The notes beneath the pieces were generated by a model, which had not been told where the DNA came from, did no database searches, and was given only the letters and a program-made list of their open reading frames with translations. From SZUA-35 sp964351995 (GTDB lineage Bacteria > Actinomycetota > Acidimicrobiia > Acidimicrobiales > SZUA-35), in NCBI GenBank assembly GCA_964351995.1, contig CAYGQE010000023.1:14899-78898 (forward strand): DNA of 64,000 nucleotides, read 5' to 3'. The translations under genes were made by a program, and so were the position numbers. Shown piece after piece: positions 27,126-35,263 of the stretch. Position 1 is the first letter of the stretch. Every line of letters starts with the position of its first letter.

Positions 27126-28301
27126 ATGACCGATACTGCTGCGCCGCCGGCTGCAAAGAAAGAACGCTGGACTCACCAGTGGAAAGAGCTCTTCTCAGAG
27201 GTCATCACCTCTGGCCTCTGCACCGGGTGCGCCGGTTGCGTGATCTCGTGTCCCCACGATGTGATCGGCTACAAGCACGAGCCTGGTCAGTACAAGCCGT
27301 TCCATCTCGAAGAAGAACTCGGTGACGCCAACTGTGGTCATGGGGAAAAGGGCTGCACGTCGTGCACCCGAGCGTGCCCACGGTTCCGAGCCTGGGAGAC
27401 CGAGGCCGACGAGCACCTGTTCGGTCGCACGCGTAATGCCGATGAGGCCAGCGGGATCTACAAAGACATCCTGCTGGTTCGGGCCAAGGACGATGACGTC
27501 TACGAAACCGGCCAAGACGGCGGCCTCGTGTCGTCGATCCTGATCTGGTGTCTCGAGAACAACATCATCGATGGCGCCCTTGTCTCGATGCTCGAGGGAG
27601 GCGCCGATGGTGGTGGCTGGAAGGCCAAGCCCGGTGTGGCCACCAACAAAGAAGAAGTCCTGGCCGGTGCCGGCAGCCGCTACACGTACTCGGCCAACAC
27701 GATGGCTTACGACGAGGCGCGAGAGAAGGGCCTCGAGAATCTCGCCCTCGTTGGCATGAGCTGCATGTCCTCGATCGCTCCGGTGATGTGGCATCGAAAG
27801 GTCGGCAAGGTCTCGAAGCCGATCAAGCTCAACATCGGTCTGCTCTGTTCGAAGAGTTTCGACGATGCGATGTTCGACGAGCTGTTCTGGCTGAAATACG
27901 GCTTGGCCAAGGACGAGATCGCCAAGATGAACATCAAGGGTGTCTTCCAGATCTGGATGAAGAACGGCGACTACCACGAGATCAATCTCAAGGAGTGCCA
28001 CGCGTGGACTCGTGAGGGTTGCAACCACTGCCCAGATTTTGCGGCGGAACACGCCGACATCTCGACCGGTGGTATCGGCAACGAAACCGACTGGACGCTC
28101 ACGATCGTCCGTACCGATCTGGGCCGAGCGGTCATCGATGCGATGATCAACGACGGGGTCATCGAGACTCGGCCCGGCGATGATGACCCGGGCGCCATCG
28201 CTCTCATGCACAAGTTGGCGGAGAAAAGCCGCAAGCGCTGGCCCGAGTGGGCCAACCCCGAAGCGTCTGTTGTGCAGTTGCCGCTGCCCAAGAAGAAGTG
28301 A
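27126..28301 (+). CDS. Coenzyme F420 hydrogenase/dehydrogenase beta-subunit (FrhB) family protein
   Basis: The 391-residue iron-sulfur flavoprotein has two N-terminal cluster motifs: LCTGCAGCVISCPHDVIGY (about 37-55) and CGHGEKGCTSCTRACPRF (about 74-91). The FrhB core follows (GLVSSILIWCLENNIIDGAL, NIGLLCSKSFDDAMF, CHAWTREGCNHCPDFAAEHADIS). The family transfers electrons between F420 or FAD and an Fe-S chain. The redox partner is not encoded beside it. It is preceded by two hairpins and stands alone. Confidence 0.85.
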   Translation: MTDTAAPPAAKKERWTHQWKELFSEVITSGLCTGCAGCVISCPHDVIGYKHEPGQYKPFHLEEELGDANCGHGEKGCTSCTRACPRFRAWETEADEHLFGRTRNADEASGIYKDILLVRAKDDDVYETGQDGGLVSSILIWCLENNIIDGALVSMLEGGADGGGWKAKPGVATNKEEVLAGAGSRYTYSANTMAYDEAREKGLENLALVGMSCMSSIAPVMWHRKVGKVSKPIKLNIGLLCSKSFDDAMFDELFWLKYGLAKDEIAKMNIKGVFQIWMKNGDYHEINLKECHAWTREGCNHCPDFAAEHADISTGGIGNETDWTLTIVRTDLGRAVIDAMINDGVIETRPGDDDPGAIALMHKLAEKSRKRWPEWANPEASVVQLPLPKKK

Positions 28302-28322
28302 GCGCGTCGGCCTGACGTCCGG

Positions 28323-28337
28323 GAACTCTTCGAGTTC
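28323..28337. terminator. Small hairpin between convergent FrhB and tag genes
   Basis: GAACTC-TTC-GAGTTC forms a perfect 6-bp stem with a 3-base loop between two convergent genes, followed by TTG. It could serve as a weak bidirectional terminator. Confidence 0.35.
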
Positions 28338-28387
28338 TTGTGCGTTCCCCGAGTAACTCGCTGGCGAGCGCAACTCGCAGGCCATGA

Positions 28388-29020
28388 TCAGTCGGTAGGC
28401 GGGATTGTGGCAGCGCGTTCGTCGAGGCAGTCTTGGCGGACCCAGCAATTGGCCATGTGGTCGTTCACGATGCCCATGGCCTGCAGCGCGGCGTAGGCCG
28501 TGGTTGGTCCGACGAACTTGAATCCGAGCTTCTTCAGGTGTTTGGCGAGGGCCTTCGACTCGTCGGTCACCGCGGCGACGTCGCTCATCGAAGAGGGCGA
28601 CGGCCACGTGTCTGGCTCGAACGACCAGATCAGCGCACCGAGGGACGTCCCTGCAGCGTGGAGTTCGACGAGGCGTTGTGCGTTGTTGATCGTGGCTTCG
28701 ATCTTGCCCCGATGCCGGATGATGCCAGCATCGCCGAGCAGTCGCTCGACGTCGGTGTCGTCGAACTCGGCAATGCGCGCCGCGTCGAAGTCAGAGAAGG
28801 CCGCCCGGAAGTTGTCTCGCTTGCGCAGGATCGTGATCCAGCTGAGGCCCGATTGGAAGCCTTCGAGGCAGATCTTCTCGAACAGTGTCCGTTCGTCGAC
28901 CGTGGGCCGCCCCCACTCGGTGTCGTGATAACGGGCATAGTCATCGCTGGATGAGCCCCAGCGGCAACGGGGTCGACCGTCGGTGCCGATGACGATGCTG
29001 TCACTTGCCGGGTCACTCAT
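28388..29020 (-). CDS. tag: DNA-3-methyladenine glycosylase I
   Basis: From ATG 29020 (MSDPASDS) the product has 210 residues. It has RCRWGSSSDDYARYHDTEWGRP (in part RCRWGSSSDDYARYHDTEW), LFEKICLEGFQSGLSWITIL with the conserved Glu, RHRGKIEATINNAQRL and the C-terminal GIVNDHMANCWVR, where the Cys and His residues bind zinc in Tag. It excises 3-methyladenine. The upstream in-frame start at 29089 would overlap the divergent dehydrogenase gene. Confidence 0.9.
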   Translation of the reverse strand: MSDPASDSIVIGTDGRPRCRWGSSSDDYARYHDTEWGRPTVDERTLFEKICLEGFQSGLSWITILRKRDNFRAAFSDFDAARIAEFDDTDVERLLGDAGIIRHRGKIEATINNAQRLVELHAAGTSLGALIWSFEPDTWPSPSSMSDVAAVTDESKALAKHLKKLGFKFVGPTTAYAALQAMGIVNDHMANCWVRQDCLDERAATIPPTD

Positions 29021-29089
29021 GTCGTAAGTCTGCCAGGTCCTCGCCGAGCCGGGTTGGCCAAAACTTGACCAGTGAGTCAAGATTGGCAA

Positions 29090-30337
29090 ATGGATCTGAC
29101 TTACCCAGCCGAAGCCGAAGAGTTCCGCGTCGAGATCAAGGAGTGGTTGGCCGCCAACCTTCCTGAAAACTGGACCGGCAGCGTCGGCAACATGAGCGAT
29201 GTTGAACGGGAAGAGTTCAACGTCGAGTGGCCCAAGCGTCTTTTCGAGGGTGGCTGGATCTGCGCTTCATGGCCGAAGGAGTATGGCGGCAAGGGCCTCA
29301 CCACGATGCAGTCGGTCGTGTTGAACGAGGAGTTCGCCGCCTGCGGTGCACCGATGCGCGGTGACTTCTTTGGCGACACGCTCGTTGGTCCCACCATCTT
29401 GCAGTGGGGCTCCGAAGAGCAGAAGAAGCAGTTCCTCCCCGGCATCCTTGCTGGTGAAACCCGTTGGTGTCAGGGCTTCTCCGAGCCCGGTGCTGGCTCT
29501 GATCTCGCCGCTCTGCAATGCAAGGCCGAGCTCGATGGCGACGAGTGGGTCATCAACGGTCAGAAGGTTTGGACCACGCAGGCCCAGCACGCTGACTATG
29601 TCTTCTTGATGGCCCGTACCGATCACGACGTGTCCAAGCACGCAGGCATTTCATACCTCCTCGTGCCGATGGATCAGCCCGGGGTGGAGATCCGCCCGAT
29701 CCAGCAGGTCGATGGTTCCGGCGAATTCAACGAGGTGTTCTTCACCGATGCCCGCTGTGCCAAAGACGCCGTCGTTGGCGGTGTGAACAATGGCTGGAAG
29801 GTCGCCATGACCACCCTCGGCTTCGAGCGCGGAACCAGCGCCACCACGTCGCACCGCCGGTTCGAGGTCGAACTCGATGCGATCCTCGATGAGGCCAAGG
29901 AGAACGGCAAGATCGACGACCCGGTCATCCGCCAGCGGCTTGCCACGGCGCACACCAAGGTGCAGATCATGCGCATCAACGGCCTGCGCAGCCTTTCGGC
30001 CACGGTCAACAAGAAGAAGGACCCGGGCCTTGCCGCCATCGGTGCCACCAACAAGATGTTCTGGTCCGAGTATCACCGCGACGTGATGGAACTCTGGACC
30101 GAGATCGCTGGCATGGCCGGGCTCGTGCTCGACGGCGACTTCGACGAGAACAGCTCGAACCCGAACCGTCGCCGTGGCATGGCGAGCTACCCGGTCAATG
30201 CCATGCAGGCCTCGTTCTTCTTCAGCCGCTCCGAAACGATCTGGGGCGGTACGGCTGAGATCCAGCGAAACATCGTTGGTGAGCGCGTGTTGGGGCTTCC
30301 CAAAGAGCCCAAGCCAGAGAGCAAGCCCAAGGTCTGA
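29090..30337 (+). CDS. Acyl-CoA dehydrogenase
   Basis: From ATG 29090 (MDLTYPAEAEEF, the usual family start) the product has 415 residues. Signatures are WCQGFSEPGAGSDLAALQ, NGQKVWTTQAQHADY, GFERGTSATTSHRRFEVELD and WGGTAEIQRNIVGERVLGLP. It is a different subfamily from the one at 19.5-20.8 kb, with a full N-terminal helical domain. The substrate is unknown. It is divergent from tag. Confidence 0.9.
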   Translation: MDLTYPAEAEEFRVEIKEWLAANLPENWTGSVGNMSDVEREEFNVEWPKRLFEGGWICASWPKEYGGKGLTTMQSVVLNEEFAACGAPMRGDFFGDTLVGPTILQWGSEEQKKQFLPGILAGETRWCQGFSEPGAGSDLAALQCKAELDGDEWVINGQKVWTTQAQHADYVFLMARTDHDVSKHAGISYLLVPMDQPGVEIRPIQQVDGSGEFNEVFFTDARCAKDAVVGGVNNGWKVAMTTLGFERGTSATTSHRRFEVELDAILDEAKENGKIDDPVIRQRLATAHTKVQIMRINGLRSLSATVNKKKDPGLAAIGATNKMFWSEYHRDVMELWTEIAGMAGLVLDGDFDENSSNPNRRRGMASYPVNAMQASFFFSRSETIWGGTAEIQRNIVGERVLGLPKEPKPESKPKV

Positions 30338-30420
30338 ACTGCTGGGCCCCACTCGATCTCGAGTGACGAAAGCGACATGCCGCTCATGAACAGCACTCGG
30401 GCGCTAGCGTCTTCCACGTC

Positions 30421-31956
30421 ATGACCGCCGGACAGCAACCGCCCACCGAGATCGTCGATCACCCGGAACGCAAGCCAGCCCGACCACGTCGCCTTCGGCG
30501 TACGTGGCTCGAGCGAATCCTGGTCTCTGTCGGCGTGATCACCACGACGATGTGTCTGCTGGCTGCAGGTGTCATGGCATGGGCGCTTCAACAATTCGAG
30601 GCAATCGAAACGGTCGAGATCGCCAGCATTGAAGAAGCCGTCGACGGCGAGCCTTCGAACTGGCTCTTGGTCGGCACGGACAGTCGCGAAGGCATCGATG
30701 CCGACGACCCAAACGCCGGGGTGTTCATCGGTGGCGACCCGTCTGAGCTCCCCACCGGCAAACGCACCGACACCATGATCATTGCTCGGGTCGATCCCAG
30801 TGATCAGACCATTGATCTGCTCTCCATTCCTCGTGACCTGCAAGTGCCCATCGCTGGCAGCGGAGGCGAGGCCCGGATCAACACGGCCTTCAATGCAGAG
30901 AACGGCGAGCAGCGTCTGGTCGACACGATCGAGTCGTACTTCGGCTTCCAGATCAATCACTATGCCGAGGTCAACTTCGTGGGTTTCCAGGACGTCGTCG
31001 ACGAACTCGGCGGCGTGCCGATCTGGTTCGATCGGCCGATGCGTGACTTCAACTCCGGTCTCAATGTGGCCAACGCAGGGTGTCGTGTGCTCGATGGATT
31101 CGAAGCGCTGGCCTTCGCTCGCAGTCGCCATCTCCAGTATTTCGCCGACGGTCAGTGGCAGTCAGACCCCACGGGCGACCTCGGCCGGACGTCACGCCAG
31201 CAGTACTTCCTGCGTCGAGTGGTGGACACCGCCGCGGCACAGGTCGACCTCACCTCGCTTGGCAAGATCAACTCGTTGATCAGCGTTGGCGGCTCGAACC
31301 TCGTGATCGACGGTGGAGTCGAACCCGGCGATCTGTTGGGCCTTGCTCAGACGTTCTCCGAAGCTGGCGACCGGATCGTTGGTCACTCGTTGCCTGTCTT
31401 CGACTTCCGAACTGATGCCGGCGCTGCGGTGCTCGGCCTCGAGGTCGAGCAGGCCCAGCCGATTCTCGATATCTTCCGAGGTCTGGCTCCTTCGGCGGCG
31501 GCTGTTGCCGGCACGGCCGAGGGCAGCATCGAGGGTGCGACCACGACGACCGCCGCTCCTCTGGCCTTGAACGTTCAGGTGCTCAACGGCAGCGGAACGG
31601 CGGGGCAGGCCGGGCAAACCGCAAGCGGCCTCGAAGCCGAGGGCTTCACCGCCGAAGCGAGCGACGCTCCTGAGCGCCTTGCTGCCACCGTTGTTCGCTA
31701 CCCGTCCTCTTTGGCCACCGTCGCTGCCCAGCTCATCAGCTTGCTGGCCACCGATCCAGAGGTCGAGATCGATGAGACGCTCGGTGGAGTCGTGCTGATC
31801 ACCGGCTCGGACTTCCTCGGCCTTGCCGCCGAGCAACGCCCGCAGCCGGCGTTGGCAACCACCACGACCACGGCGCCAGCGACCACCGCTCCGCCAACAA
31901 CGGCGGCACCCGGCATCGTGCCAGAGGCATCACCCGAAGGCACTGCCTGCAGCTAG
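30421..31956 (+). CDS. LytR-CpsA-Psr (LCP) family glycopolymer ligase with LytR C-terminal domain
   Basis: The 511-residue protein has a cytoplasmic basic tail, one membrane helix (about 32-55), then the LCP domain (TDTMIIARVDPSDQTIDLLSIPRDL and RINTAFNAENGEQ, with the catalytic Asp/Arg residues, and CRVLDGFEALAFARSRHLQY). A LytR_C domain follows (LNVQVLNGSGTAGQAGQTA, about 380-465) and a Thr/Pro tail. LCP enzymes attach wall polymers such as arabinogalactan or capsule to peptidoglycan outside the membrane. The polysaccharide genes nearby are possible partners. Confidence 0.9.
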   Translation: MTAGQQPPTEIVDHPERKPARPRRLRRTWLERILVSVGVITTTMCLLAAGVMAWALQQFEAIETVEIASIEEAVDGEPSNWLLVGTDSREGIDADDPNAGVFIGGDPSELPTGKRTDTMIIARVDPSDQTIDLLSIPRDLQVPIAGSGGEARINTAFNAENGEQRLVDTIESYFGFQINHYAEVNFVGFQDVVDELGGVPIWFDRPMRDFNSGLNVANAGCRVLDGFEALAFARSRHLQYFADGQWQSDPTGDLGRTSRQQYFLRRVVDTAAAQVDLTSLGKINSLISVGGSNLVIDGGVEPGDLLGLAQTFSEAGDRIVGHSLPVFDFRTDAGAAVLGLEVEQAQPILDIFRGLAPSAAAVAGTAEGSIEGATTTTAAPLALNVQVLNGSGTAGQAGQTASGLEAEGFTAEASDAPERLAATVVRYPSSLATVAAQLISLLATDPEVEIDETLGGVVLITGSDFLGLAAEQRPQPALATTTTTAPATTAPPTTAAPGIVPEASPEGTACS

Positions 31957-32173
31957 CTGTTCGGACTCACAACAGATGCGGTTTCACCTGCGTGGCGGCC
32001 GACTGATCCTTGGGGTCGAGGGGGTCGACGACTTGCTCCCCTTCACAGCACCGGAAGCGCCAGCGAAGGAACGGAACAACCTATGCAAGGCGTGGAGCTC
32101 GGCGATCCGTTCAACGGTCATGAGTGGGCAACGACCTCTCGGTCGCTTCCGTTCCGCCAACAACCTGCTCAAA

Positions 32174-32199
32174 CTTGGGAGGACCCGACCCCTCCCAAG
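32174..32199 (-). terminator. Hairpin terminator of the cysDNC operon
   Basis: Perfect 9-bp arms CTTGGGAGG and CCTCCCAAG enclose an 8-base loop, 5 bp after the cysC stop. The operon runs leftward, so this is its likely terminator. It is not followed by a clear T-run. The remaining 31957-32173 shows no gene that I can support. Confidence 0.6.
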
Positions 32200-32203
32200 T
32201 GGT

Positions 32204-32797
32204 TCAGAGCTGGGCGATGAGTTTGGCGGCGATCTGCGATGCGCTGCCGTCCTCGGGGGTGACCCGGAACTCTGGAGACTCCGGGGCTTCGTAGGGATCG
32301 TCGATCCCGGTCATGCCCGTGATCTCGCCGGCTCGTGCCTTCTTGTACAGACCCTTCGGGTCTCGCTGTTCACAGATGGCCAACGGCGTGTCGACAAAGA
32401 CTTCGCCGAAGGGAATGTCTGCCGCTTCATGAATCTCGCGAGCCAGTTGGCGAGCGACCCGGTACGGCGACACCAGCGGGACCAACGCGATCATGCCGGC
32501 ATCGGCAAACAGCCGGGCCACGTGGGCGACGCGGCGAACGTTCTCGTCGCGATCCTCAGCCGAGAAACCGAGGTCGACGTTGAGCCCGAACCGGAGATTG
32601 TCCCCGTCGAGTAGATAGGCAGGCCGACCAGCAGCAATCAGCTGCTTCTCGACCTCGACGGCAACGGTTGATTTACCAGAACCCGACAAACCGGTGAACC
32701 AAAGCGTTCGGCCGGCGGTACCGGTCGCCGCTGCCCGCACGTCTCGGGCAACGGCACTCGGGTGCCATCGAATGTTGGTGGCGACGGGTTCGGTCAC
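32204..32797 (-). CDS. cysC: Adenylyl-sulfate kinase
   Basis: The 197-residue APS kinase has Walker A GLSGSGKST at 36-44, the APS-binding YLLDGDNLRFGLNVDLGFS, ENVRRVAHVARLFADAG, and FVDTPLAICEQRDPKGLYKKARAGEI (split: FVDTPLAICEQRDPKGLY). It phosphorylates APS to PAPS. It starts 4 bp after cysN ends. PAPS serves assimilation or sulfation of glycans. No sulfotransferase is seen in this window. Confidence 0.92.
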   Translation of the reverse strand: MTEPVATNIRWHPSAVARDVRAAATGTAGRTLWFTGLSGSGKSTVAVEVEKQLIAAGRPAYLLDGDNLRFGLNVDLGFSAEDRDENVRRVAHVARLFADAGMIALVPLVSPYRVARQLAREIHEAADIPFGEVFVDTPLAICEQRDPKGLYKKARAGEITGMTGIDDPYEAPESPEFRVTPEDGSASQIAAKLIAQL

Positions 32798-32801
32798 CGG
32801 A

Positions 32802-34055
32802 TCACGCAGCGCCGACGATCATGCCGGCAGCAACCGTCACGTTCGTCACTTCGTCGATGAGAATGAAGCTGCCGGTTGACCGATTGCGGCGGTACTCGTC
32901 GAAGAAGAGCGGCTGGGTGGTGCGCAAACGCACACGCCCAATCTCGTTCAGCTTCAGCGATTCGGCGTCTTCATCACGATGCAGCGTGTTGATGTCGAGT
33001 CGGTAGTGGAGGTCCTTCACCAAGGCTCGAACGGAGCGGGTGGTGTGCTTGAGCGCCAGCTTGGCGTTGGGGCGAAGCTCGGAAGAGTCGGCCATCCAGC
33101 AGATCATCGCTTCGATGTCCTGGCCCACCTCGGGCTGGTTGTTCGGACGACAGATCATGTCGCCACGGCTGATGTCGATCTCGTCGTTGAGACGAATGGT
33201 GACTGCCATTGGCGGGTAGGCCTCGTCGAGCGGACCATCGGCAGTCTCGACTGCAGCGATGGTGCTGGTGAAGCCGGAAGGCAACACGATGACATCATCA
33301 CCGGGTTTCATCACGCCGCCAGCAACCGTGCCGGCGTAGCCCCGATAGTCGGGATGCTCAGCGGTCTGCGGGCGAATGACGTACTGGACTGGGAATCGCA
33401 CATCGACCAAGTTGCGGTCGGATGCAATGTGTACCTCTTCCAGGTGGTGCAGGAGCGTCGAACCCTCGTACCACGGCATGTTCTCGGAACGATCCACCAC
33501 GTTGTCGCCGTTGAGGGCAGACATCGGAATGAAGGTGAGATCGGTGACATCGAGCTTGGCTGCGAACTTGGTGAAGTCTTCGCGAATCTCTTCGAAGATC
33601 TTCTGGTCATAGTCGACCAGGTCCATCTTGTTGATGGCCAGCACGATGTGCGGAATACGCAAAAGCGAAGCGATGAAGGCGTGGCGGCGGCTCTGTTCAA
33701 GCACGCCCTTCCGGGCATCAATCAGCACGATCGCAAGGTCGGCGACGGAAGCGCCGGTGACCATGTTGCGGGTGTACTGGGTGTGGCCAGGGGTATCGCC
33801 GATGATGAACTTGCGCTTCGGCGTGGCGAAGTAGCGGTGCGCGACGTCGATGGTGATGCCCTGCTCACGCTCGGCCCGAAGACCATCGGTGAGGAGTGCA
33901 AGATCGACACCCTCAGCGCCACGAGCGGCGGTGGTGGCTTCGATCGCTTCGAGTTGGTCCTCGAAGATCGACTTCGAGTCGTACAGCAGACGACCGATGA
34001 GCGTGCTCTTGCCGTCGTCGACGGACCCAGCAGTGGCGAGTCGGAGAAGTTCCAT
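32802..34055 (-). CDS. cysN: Sulfate adenylyltransferase, GTPase subunit
   Basis: The 417-residue protein has G1 GSVDDGKST at 10-18, G3 DTPGHTQYTRNMV, G4 NKMDLVDYD and an EF-Tu-like beta-barrel C-terminus (MICRPNNQPEVGQD). It hydrolyses GTP to drive APS synthesis by CysD. It is a stand-alone CysN rather than a CysN-CysC fusion. It begins 88 bp after cysD, with cysC 4 bp downstream. Confidence 0.94.
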   Translation of the reverse strand: MELLRLATAGSVDDGKSTLIGRLLYDSKSIFEDQLEAIEATTAARGAEGVDLALLTDGLRAEREQGITIDVAHRYFATPKRKFIIGDTPGHTQYTRNMVTGASVADLAIVLIDARKGVLEQSRRHAFIASLLRIPHIVLAINKMDLVDYDQKIFEEIREDFTKFAAKLDVTDLTFIPMSALNGDNVVDRSENMPWYEGSTLLHHLEEVHIASDRNLVDVRFPVQYVIRPQTAEHPDYRGYAGTVAGGVMKPGDDVIVLPSGFTSTIAAVETADGPLDEAYPPMAVTIRLNDEIDISRGDMICRPNNQPEVGQDIEAMICWMADSSELRPNAKLALKHTTRSVRALVKDLHYRLDINTLHRDEDAESLKLNEIGRVRLRTTQPLFFDEYRRNRSTGSFILIDEVTNVTVAAGMIVGAA

Positions 34056-34143
34056 CAGAAGGTACCCACAGTGCTTGTTTCAAAAGAGATGCGTGTTGTG
34101 CGACAGCCGTAGCTCGTCGTCGTGAGGATTTCGAGAGATGGCA

Positions 34144-35049
34144 TCAGAAGTAGCCGTCCTTCTTGCGGTCTTCCATTGCGGCCTCGGTGCGACGATCGTC
34201 GGCCCGAGTCGCTCCACGCTCGGTGACACGGGTGGCCCCGACCTCTTCGATGACTTTGAGGATGTCGTCGGCGTCGGAATCAACGGCGCCGGTACAGCTG
34301 GCATCGCCGATGGTGCGGAAGCGAACGGTGCGCTCCTCGATCTCTTCACCTTCCATCCGAGTGATGAACTCGGTGTCGGCAAGCCACATGCCATCACGCT
34401 GGAACACTGGGCGCTTGTGGGCAAAGTAGATGCCGGGAACGTCGATCTCTTGATCGGCGATGTAGTGCCAGACGTCGAGTTCGGTCCAGTTTGAAATGGG
34501 GAAGATGCGGAAGTGTTCTCCCTGGGCGTGGCGGCCGTTGTAGAGGTTCCAGAGCTCAGGGCGCTGGCCCTTCGGATCCCATTGGCCGAACTCGTCGCGG
34601 AAGCTGTAGATGCGTTCCTTGGCTCGAGCCTTTTCTTCGTCACGACGGGCGCCGCCGAAGAGTGCGTCGAACTTGTGGTCTTCGATCCCCTGCAAGAGCG
34701 CGGAGGTCTGCAGGCCGTTGCGACTGGCACGCGGACCGGTCTCTTCCTGCACCAGACCCTTGTCGATCTGGTCTTGGACGGACGCGACGATGAGGCGCAC
34801 ACCGGACTCTGCAACCCGGCGATCGCGATACTCGATCACTTCGGGGAAGTTGTGTCCGGTGTCCACATGCATGATCGGGAACGGCACCTTGGCCGGGGCA
34901 AAGGCTTTGATCGCCATGTGGAGCAGAAGAATCGAATCCTTGCCACCCGAGAAAAGCAGAGCAGGCCGTTCGAACTCAGCCGCCACTTCCCGGATGATGT
35001 GGATTGCTTCGGCCTCGAGGGCGCCAACATCACTCAGTTGATAAGTCAT
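34144..35049 (-). CDS. cysD: Sulfate adenylyltransferase, PP-loop subunit
   Basis: From ATG 35049 (MTYQLSDVGALEAEAIHI) the product has 301 residues, the usual CysD length. It has the PP-loop SGGKDS at 34-39, PIMHVDTGHNFPEVIEYRD, GGARRDEEKARAKER and TELDVWHYIADQEI. It makes APS from ATP and sulfate together with CysN. A longer frame to 35196 does not match the family. Confidence 0.94.
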   Translation of the reverse strand: MTYQLSDVGALEAEAIHIIREVAAEFERPALLFSGGKDSILLLHMAIKAFAPAKVPFPIMHVDTGHNFPEVIEYRDRRVAESGVRLIVASVQDQIDKGLVQEETGPRASRNGLQTSALLQGIEDHKFDALFGGARRDEEKARAKERIYSFRDEFGQWDPKGQRPELWNLYNGRHAQGEHFRIFPISNWTELDVWHYIADQEIDVPGIYFAHKRPVFQRDGMWLADTEFITRMEGEEIEERTVRFRTIGDASCTGAVDSDADDILKVIEEVGATRVTERGATRADDRRTEAAMEDRKKDGYF

Positions 35050-35263
35050 CACGTAGACCTGTCGGTAGTAGTCGCGCTTGAGTTTAGGAAGGATCGCTGA
35101 AATTCGGGTTTGTTCTTCTGGGGCGATGCGCTTGTTCCCTGTGGCCGCATGGATCAGATGGACCACTAGGTGAAATTGCGGCACCAGAAACCTCATCCGA
35201 TGTCGATCGGTGACCGAAAGGGGAGTGTCGGTAGTTCGCCGTCACAGATCTCGAAGGCCGCGC

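Noticed and set aside
27195..28607. 470-residue open frame opposite the FrhB gene
   Set aside because: Shadow of a GC-rich gene: it has no domain and is Arg/Val/Gly-biased, while the other strand has clear Fe-S motifs.
32042..32060. A single TTCACAGC near the cysC terminator as a PhoP box
   Set aside because: There is no second unit at the 11-bp phase and no gene start appropriately placed.
32979..34112. 377-residue open frame opposite cysN
   Set aside because: The cysN G-motifs on the reverse strand are unequivocal and the plus-strand translation has no family pattern.
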